From positions 38,912,894 to 38,976,893 of the forward strand of contig CM020618.1 in assembly GCA_009829735.1 (NCBI GenBank): a stretch of DNA of 64,000 nucleotides. Direction: 5' to 3'. Source of the stretch: Pyropia yezoensis (taxonomy: Eukaryota; Rhodophyta; Bangiophyceae; Bangiales; Bangiaceae). Shown piece after piece: positions 58,526 through 64,000 of this stretch; position 1 is the stretch's first letter; every line of letters starts with the position of its first letter. Made by a program: the position numbers and the translations under genes. The notes under the pieces were generated by a model, which was given only the letters and a program-made list of their open reading frames with translations, did no database searches and had not been told where the DNA came from.

Positions 58526-59692
58526 CCATGTTGGCTAGCGATCCGTATGACACGGTCCAAGTCCACCGGTCCTCTGAGGCAGAGGGCCCCCTACACCCGG
58601 GTGCACCTGGAGGTAAAGTTTAATTCTATCCCCTGCTGCTCCACCGAATGTGGCAAAAACCACTCGCACACGCGACACCCAAGTTGGGGCGGTGCGCAAG
58701 GGCTGCCTCCCGTGTCGGGGGAACCGGAAGAAGTGCAAGTCGCACACACTCTGTCCCTGTTGTGGGGCAATCCGCCCACTAACAAACAAGAAGATGGTGT
58801 GTGGGCCAACAGTTTCTTGGTCGGGACGAGGAAGCAAGGCCAAACCCCGCTGTCCCTCCCCTTATCCCCCCAGGGTCCCCTCAGGATCTCACCACTCAGA
58901 ATCTCCCACCCGCTGGGGTGGTGCTGACCTGCCCACCGGGCCACACGAAAATTGAAGACGATAAATGCAGAAAACCCTCAAATCCAAGTTGGATTTACTA
59001 CTAAGCTAACTATCCCAAACTCAGGGAATATGGACCCAAATGCAGGGGGAGGAACGGGTCAGGCTAGTGGCCTGCCGCCCCTTGCATGGCACGTGTTGCC
59101 CCCCTACCTGGGGGTCAATACTGCCACAGCGGCTGCTCTTGTCGCGGAAGCGCGCGTCGTATGCGGTCTTTCCGCGTCTCGTACCCGACCTCTGTCGCTA
59201 CGCGCACGTCACCCCGACGCTGCTGCGGCGGGCGATGGAACGGGCTGAACGCGTCGCACACCCGGGGCTCGGTAAGGTGCACCCCCTGTTGGCGGTGGGT
59301 CGCGGTACGAATGGGAGTGCCGGTGTCGCCAAGCTGGCCACCATGGTCGGGGTGCGCACAAGACGGTCCCGCTTTTTCCCGTAAGTCGTTACTGACGGGA
59401 CAGGTATCGTCTTTACGCTGTAGCGGCCCGCCGATGCGGCCGAGGTCATGGACGCGCAAGCGCGCCAGGCCCGACGACTGCAGGGCGGCAACAGGACCAC
59501 GTCGGGCGGCGGGGTGACGAGCCTGGAACACCAGGCGGCCGTCATGGGGCTACCCCTTGACGGGAAGGTCAAGAAGTGTGTGGTGGGCGTGGACCCGGGG
59601 GTCAATGACATCTACGCGGTCTACTCGCTGGGCCTGGATCCTGACCTTGTGCTCTTTCCGTCGCCGCACGTGTTTGCGTACCGGTCGGAGCG
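58526..59692 (+). other. Chimeric stretch: Z leader, Cys-cluster ORF and RuvC-like fragment
   Basis: The first part is the continuation of Z (its leader on the minus strand). On the plus strand a frame at about 58650-58955 has a dense Cys cluster, GCLPCRGNRKKCKSHTLCPC, spaced like the first part of a fungal-type Zn2Cys6 finger. From about 59090 to 59692 protein-like plus-strand sequence appears: a region near 59170-59380 with LLRRAMERAERVAHPGLG, a short intron-like interruption (GTAAGT...TGTAG, 59381-59423), and a frame from 59448 with CVVGVDPGVNDIYAVYS, which resembles the RuvC-I motif of TnpB/Fanzor-type nucleases. All pieces are partial. The frame across the intron-like part does not close, so this is a broken gene at best. 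Confidence 0.35.
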
Positions 59693-62050
59693 GAGTATCT
59701 GGGGCATGTGCTGAGTCCGGGGGAGCTCCGAGTCAATGAGAAGAACATCAAGGCCCTCCGGCATGCACGGCAACCCAAAACCCAGACGGAACTCAAGAGC
59801 TTCCTGGGTATGTGCAACGTCTATCGTCGGTTCGTACGGGACTATGCTCTGATTGCCCGGCCACTGACCAAGCTGACCAGCAAGAAGCTTCCCGCACAAC
59901 TCCCGGTGTTCGACGAGAAGCAGACCGCGGCCTTCGAAGAGCTCAAGAAGCGCCTGACCACCACTCCAGTACTGGCGTTACCCAAGCGGGAGGGCCAGTT
60001 TGTTCTGGAGACGGATGCCTGTGGCGTCCAGGTGGGGTGCTCACTACTCCAGCAGCAACCTGATGGGCACTTCCTCCCGATAGGCTACTACAGTCGCGTC
60101 TTGACTCCAGCTGAGAAGAACTATTCCACGACCGAGCGCGAGTGCTTGGCAGTCGTCTGGGCTTGCTTCCTGTTACGGCCATATCTTGAAGGACAAGAGT
60201 TCCTCATCCGGACGGACCACGCTAGCCTAAGGTGGCTGCTATGTATGGACAGCAGTCAAAGAAGGGTCGCCCGGTGGCGCCTACGCCTTTCGGAGTTCAA
60301 GTACAAGGTGTGCACCAGAGCAGGGAGGGAGCACCACTGCGCCGACACCATGTCCCGGCTGGAGACTCCTGCAGCCGATACCGGTCCTATCCCGGAGGAA
60401 ATACCTTGCTTCATCCTCCCGAATGTCGGACGTGGCTGGCACGCTCCCCTGTATGAGACACCTGAAGCTCATCAACCGGTGACCATTCACCGGATGCTGG
60501 AGGCACAACTGACGGACCCTCAATGCTTGGAGCTTCGCCACCAAATGGACCTGAACCGGAACAGTCGTTTCTCCGAGTCTACGGACGGACTCCTAGTACG
60601 GGTGTCACCCTTCGATGGGGCCACTCAAGTCTACGTACCCCGGGGCCTACGAGCTGACATCCTACGCCTGGAGCACTCGTCTCCCCAGGCCGGACATCCT
60701 GGTATCAATCGGATGTATGCTTCCATGAGACGACACTATTACTGGGAAACCATGGCCAGTGACGTCCACAAGTACCTGGAGGCTTGTGTTTCTTGTGCAA
60801 GGAACCGGTTGTCCCAGAGGAAGAAGACTTCTAAGCTACGCCTATTCCCTGCGGCGGAGCCCTTTGCAAGCTTAAGCATGGACATCCTGGGGCCCCTACC
60901 TGAAACATCCAGTGGCAACATATACCTGCTCATCTTTTGTGACCGGTTCTCCAAGTTCACTCGAGCAATCCCGCTGAGGACCATCACGGCTCTGGATGTC
61001 ACGTCAGTCTTCTGCGAGTACTGGATAGCTGCCTACGGCCCTCCAGACTCCGTCTTAACCGACAATGGTCCCCAGTTTGCATCCCTGTTCTTCCAAGGAG
61101 TCTGTGACCTGATGGGCATCAAGAACTTGTACACTACGACGTACCATCCTCAAACGAACGGCCAGGTGGAACGATTCAACCGGACCCTAGTAGACATGCT
61201 ACGGCACTACCTGGAGGAGCACCAAGAAGACTGGGACGAGCTCCTGGCTGTCCTCACCCTAGCCTACAACTCCCGAGTTCACCGGACAACGGGGGTCGCT
61301 CCACTCGACTTTGTCACCCCAAGGCGGCTGACCAACTTCTCCCTGGAAAGAATACCAGACGGTCTCCAGCCTGCACTGAAGTCAGGTCCCAAGGCAAAGG
61401 ATGAGTTCCTGGAACAACTGAAGCTCCTGCTCCCAAGAGTCAAGGAGTCAATCTCGAAGACCCAGGAGCGATACAAGCGGGGCTATGACAAGGGCATTCG
61501 GGAAAAGAACAAGGAACTGGGTGGTGGCGACTGGGTTTTTGTGGACAACCATAGCAAGACCCGGGGGAAGCTGGACTCGAAGACGGATGGACCTTATGAG
61601 ATCCTGAATACGGACGGTTGGACCTTTCTTCTAGACGTGGATGGCTCCCCGTACCGCGTGAGCAGCGACCATGTCACCCGAGCTCCACCGCCAAGCCAAC
61701 GGGACTTGACCCGGCGCAAGCGGGCCGCAGTACCCTGGCTATCCCAAGAAGAAGGTCGGGAATATGTCTACGTCAAGTTTGTGGACCATGCCTGGAGAGA
61801 CGGACGCCTGTACCTGCGAGTACGCTGGTTCGGTTTTAACCCGGCAGATGATACCTGGGAACCCTCAAACCGGCTACCCATCGCGGATGTCTGTGCCTAC
61901 ACGCGACGGAACGGGATAGAGGGCACTCCAGTGGCCAGAGCCGGCAAGATTCTGGAGTCGGACTCGGAGGAGGACCAAGAGGATGGGGCCAACCAAGACC
62001 CTCGGGACGAGCCGAGTTCATCCACAACGGATGCGGAACAAGAGGATTGA
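59693..62050 (+). CDS. Element C RT thumb, RNase H and integrase polyprotein, 5'-truncated
   Basis: The retroelement reading begins with EYLGHVLSPGELRVNEKN at 59693. It lacks the fingers, palm and YxDD box of reverse transcriptase. RNase H is intact in appearance (LETDACGVQVGCSLL, then TERECLAVVWA, then RTDHASLRWLL, then HHCADTMSRL). Integrase has the zinc finger (HSSPQAGHPG, then CVSCARNR) and a full DDE set: SMDILGPLP, LTDNGPQFASLF and NGQVERFNRTL. A chromodomain-like segment follows (YVYVKFVDHAWRDGRLYLRV, then DDTWEPSNRL) and an acidic tail. The frame is open for 785 codons without a stop, in contrast to A and Z. Because RT is headless, this copy could only be moved in trans. It is the best reference for the lineage. 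Confidence 0.85.
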   Translation, partial: EYLGHVLSPGELRVNEKNIKALRHARQPKTQTELKSFLGMCNVYRRFVRDYALIARPLTKLTSKKLPAQLPVFDEKQTAAFEELKKRLTTTPVLALPKREGQFVLETDACGVQVGCSLLQQQPDGHFLPIGYYSRVLTPAEKNYSTTERECLAVVWACFLLRPYLEGQEFLIRTDHASLRWLLCMDSSQRRVARWRLRLSEFKYKVCTRAGREHHCADTMSRLETPAADTGPIPEEIPCFILPNVGRGWHAPLYETPEAHQPVTIHRMLEAQLTDPQCLELRHQMDLNRNSRFSESTDGLLVRVSPFDGATQVYVPRGLRADILRLEHSSPQAGHPGINRMYASMRRHYYWETMASDVHKYLEACVSCARNRLSQRKKTSKLRLFPAAEPFASLSMDILGPLPETSSGNIYLLIFCDRFSKFTRAIPLRTITALDVTSVFCEYWIAAYGPPDSVLTDNGPQFASLFFQGVCDLMGIKNLYTTTYHPQTNGQVERFNRTLVDMLRHYLEEHQEDWDELLAVLTLAYNSRVHRTTGVAPLDFVTPRRLTNFSLERIPDGLQPALKSGPKAKDEFLEQLKLLLPRVKESISKTQERYKRGYDKGIREKNKELGGGDWVFVDNHSKTRGKLDSKTDGPYEILNTDGWTFLLDVDGSPYRVSSDHVTRAPPPSQRDLTRRKRAAVPWLSQEEGREYVYVKFVDHAWRDGRLYLRVRWFGFNPADDTWEPSNRLPIADVCAYTRRNGIEGTPVARAGKILESDSEEDQEDGANQDPRDEPSSSTTDAEQED

Positions 62051-62195
62051 GAAGAAGGGAACGGGTATATCAAGGAGAACACGCAATACAAGCATGGAAC
62101 AATCAAGGAAAACAAGCACCCGCTCGGGCAACTCTTCTCTCCGCCTCTTCCCTCCTCGCTTCTCCCAAGACCTTCACCCTCCTTGCCTCCAACTA

Positions 62196-63980
62196 CTACT
62201 CCCGGCGCGGACGCTGAGCCGCGGGAGTGTCCTCCAGCGCTGCCTCCGCGGCACGACGGGAACCGGAGGAAGACGGGATGACGTAGTGCGGTGGACGCGG
62301 TGCATCCCGGTATGACGCCATCGGAGTAGTACCGGTAGTTGCCGGGGGCTCCCGCTCATCCAGATATGCCCGTCGGCGCCCCTGGAAGCCAGTGAAGGTT
62401 TCTGACCACTGCTGGGCCAAGCCATGCCGCGTCAAGGTCGCCAGAAGTTCGCCAACCACCGGGCTGTTCGACATCTGGCCGCTGTCCGCGCAAGCAAACA
62501 CCCAGTCGACCACGTTGTTCAAGACGCTGGCGTAAGTACCCAGCACCAGGGAGGACCCAACGCCTTCGACCTGCACCGGAAGACGACCCAGCTGGTCTTC
62601 AATCATACCGACGTCGTACTGGTCGCATGTCGGACCACCATGGATCAGGTACCAGTCAGGCACCCGGAAGCGGGTAAGGCGCAGAGTCGGCGCCGGAATC
62701 TCGAACCGCCCCGAGGATGACACCACCGGACGGTCCACAACGGCCCCCGAAACCGGAGTACCCAACTCCAGCGGAGGCACAGCGCCGCCGGCGTTGGAAG
62801 AAGGCGTCCGAGGCGGAGCGGCCGGAGTGGTAGGCGACCGCACGGTCACCCCCAGACTCGCCGCAGACAGGCGCGGTGCCGGAGGAGCTTGAAGTGCCGG
62901 CACAGCCGGAACAGGGCGTGAATGCGCCGGCGACGGTTCAGGCGAGGCCACCGGGGCGACAGGTGCAACAGAAGGAAGCGGAGCCGCCGCAGACGCCCGA
63001 CCGACCGCCGCGGCCCATCCCGACTCCTGCATCGGCGGCCCAACTGGCAGAAGATCAAGGGCGGCCGGGACAGGAAAGCTACCTAGCTGCGGCCACGCCG
63101 GAAGCGGCGTCGCCAGCTGCACCTTGGCCGGAGAAGACTGGTAGACCACCTGCGCCCAACCGAAGCCATCCCGACGCGGGCGGTTCTGGTCGGCAATCGC
63201 GTTCAAGAAGTTCCGGTCATGCACCGGCACCAGACGCCGGAAGTCAATCATCGCCCGGAAGAGCCCCTTGTACTCTTCGTCCTGGCTGCACAGGAAGTCG
63301 ACGGTCAACTTGTCGACAATCCAGACCATCAGGAGGTCAGGGAGAAACCAAAGCCGGTTGGACACCAAGACCTCGTGAAGCCAGTGGTTGGCCGCCAAGA
63401 CTGTCATCTCGGACGTGTACATCATGTACGGGATCGAGTGGAAGAAGCCCTTGATCGACGCCTGAGTCAAGGCGTCCAAGAAGTACCAGGTGAAGGGGAT
63501 GCTGGAAGGAGCAAACCCGACCGGGATCTCGACTTCCTCCTGCTGCGGGATGACCTTGGGGTAGTACGCCGCCCGGTTAGCCTTATCCAGCTTCCAGAAC
63601 TCCTGATGGTTGCAGCTCACGAGGAAGTCACGCTGGCGGCCGCGTCGCTCGCCTTGCTCCCGTGCCGGTGACAACTTGGAGTACTTCCGGGTCGGGAAAG
63701 GCGGCTCCAGAGCGACCATGCTCGGACGGGGGTCGCAGTTCAGGCTCCCCGACCCCTTGAGCGCCTCTTCCCAGACCTTGAGCGCCCGGTGGACGTACCC
63801 TTCCTCCTCCGGCCACCGGAGAACGGACGCGGACACGCGACGCTCGGGCAAGGGTAGATCCAGCACCAGCGCGAAGGGGAGATCCTCCAGACGAGCAACC
63901 CAAGAGGAACCCGAGAAGCTCTGGGAGCGGTATTGTGCCAGGCGCATCTGGTCCGCCGTGTGAAGACGAGCCTTATCCAT
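62196..63980 (-). CDS. Antisense accessory ORF of element C, intact
   Basis: A minus-strand frame of about 594 residues from the ATG at 63980 (MDKARLHTADQMRLAQYRSQ); it stays open to the window edge, so a longer N-terminus is possible. It converges on pol with only 145 bp between stops. Region 1 (about residues 1-300) is well structured: WVARLEDLPFALVL, then NHQEFWKLDKANRAAYYPKV, then IPFTWYFLDALTQASIKGFF, then MTVLAANHWLHEVLVSNRLW and FLPDLLMVWIVDKLTVDFL. A Pro/Ala-rich linker follows (about 310-420). Region 2 has PDWYLIHGG, IEDQLGRLPVQ and GLAQQWSETFTGFQGRRR. The equivalent ORF of element A shares these blocks in order. I recognise no domain. Hydrophobic helices in region 1 could be membrane-associated or simply a helical core. 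Confidence 0.7.
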   Translation of the reverse strand: MDKARLHTADQMRLAQYRSQSFSGSSWVARLEDLPFALVLDLPLPERRVSASVLRWPEEEGYVHRALKVWEEALKGSGSLNCDPRPSMVALEPPFPTRKYSKLSPAREQGERRGRQRDFLVSCNHQEFWKLDKANRAAYYPKVIPQQEEVEIPVGFAPSSIPFTWYFLDALTQASIKGFFHSIPYMMYTSEMTVLAANHWLHEVLVSNRLWFLPDLLMVWIVDKLTVDFLCSQDEEYKGLFRAMIDFRRLVPVHDRNFLNAIADQNRPRRDGFGWAQVVYQSSPAKVQLATPLPAWPQLGSFPVPAALDLLPVGPPMQESGWAAAVGRASAAAPLPSVAPVAPVASPEPSPAHSRPVPAVPALQAPPAPRLSAASLGVTVRSPTTPAAPPRTPSSNAGGAVPPLELGTPVSGAVVDRPVVSSSGRFEIPAPTLRLTRFRVPDWYLIHGGPTCDQYDVGMIEDQLGRLPVQVEGVGSSLVLGTYASVLNNVVDWVFACADSGQMSNSPVVGELLATLTRHGLAQQWSETFTGFQGRRRAYLDEREPPATTGTTPMASYRDAPRPPHYVIPSSSGSRRAAEAALEDTPAAQRPRRE

Positions 63981-64000
63981 CTCTGTCAAGACCCCGCGCT

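Noticed and set aside
59381-59423. 43-bp intron (GTAAGT...TGTAG) in the RuvC-like fragment
   Set aside because: Joining the flanks shifts the frame away from the RuvC-like reading, so it is not supported as a functional intron.

Overview
The window reads as nuclear DNA of a GC-rich eukaryotic alga. Host genes have few, short introns and carry many GGC/CCG-encoded Gly, Ala and Pro runs. Homopolymer tracts are common, and the right half is packed with Ty3/gypsy-type LTR retrotransposons. A red alga of the Porphyra/Pyropia kind (Bangiales) is my best guess; this is inferred from style and not proven. There is no prokaryotic operon logic.

Host half (1-34.8 kb), left to right: a secreted protein of unknown function; a minus-strand ARF-like small GTPase whose P-loop lacks the lysine; a seven-exon AMT-type ammonium transporter; a single-exon phytochelatin-synthase-like cysteine enzyme with a long Gly-rich insertion; a large minus-strand PPR-like protein; a decayed PIF/Harbinger-like DNA transposon with hairpin ends; an MMTAG2-family protein; a GT61 glycosyltransferase broken in frame by a poly-G run; the XPD/ERCC2 helicase of TFIIH; DDB1; the MICOS subunit MIC10; and an unidentified gene running towards an assembly gap. 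XPD and DDB1, both nucleotide-excision-repair factors, lie tail to tail. I rebuilt exon junctions for the GTPase, AMT, XPD, DDB1 and MIC10 genes. Their ten introns share an unusual GT(A/G)CG donor preference.

Retrotransposon half (35.3-64 kb): four Ty3/gypsy-type bodies, called Z, A, B and C here. Z lies on the minus strand, is degenerate, and is cut by the gap. A (39775-58525, plus) is inserted at the start codon of the Z gag, with 5-bp target duplication CCATG. A has three LTR copies, gag, a decayed pol, a long antisense ORF and a short LTR-bounded non-coding unit. B (42760-50410, minus) is a chromodomain element nested in A, with 950-bp LTRs that match at all but two positions by eye and target duplication CCTGT. 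Its leader carries a C2H2 zinc-finger ORF. C (59.7-64 kb) has an intact RNase H-integrase region but lacks the front of reverse transcriptase, where a foreign fragment with a RuvC/TnpB-like motif is joined.

The most striking signal is that A and C both carry, after pol, a large ORF on the opposite strand. The two proteins are recognisably related, which suggests a conserved antisense accessory gene in this retrotransposon lineage.
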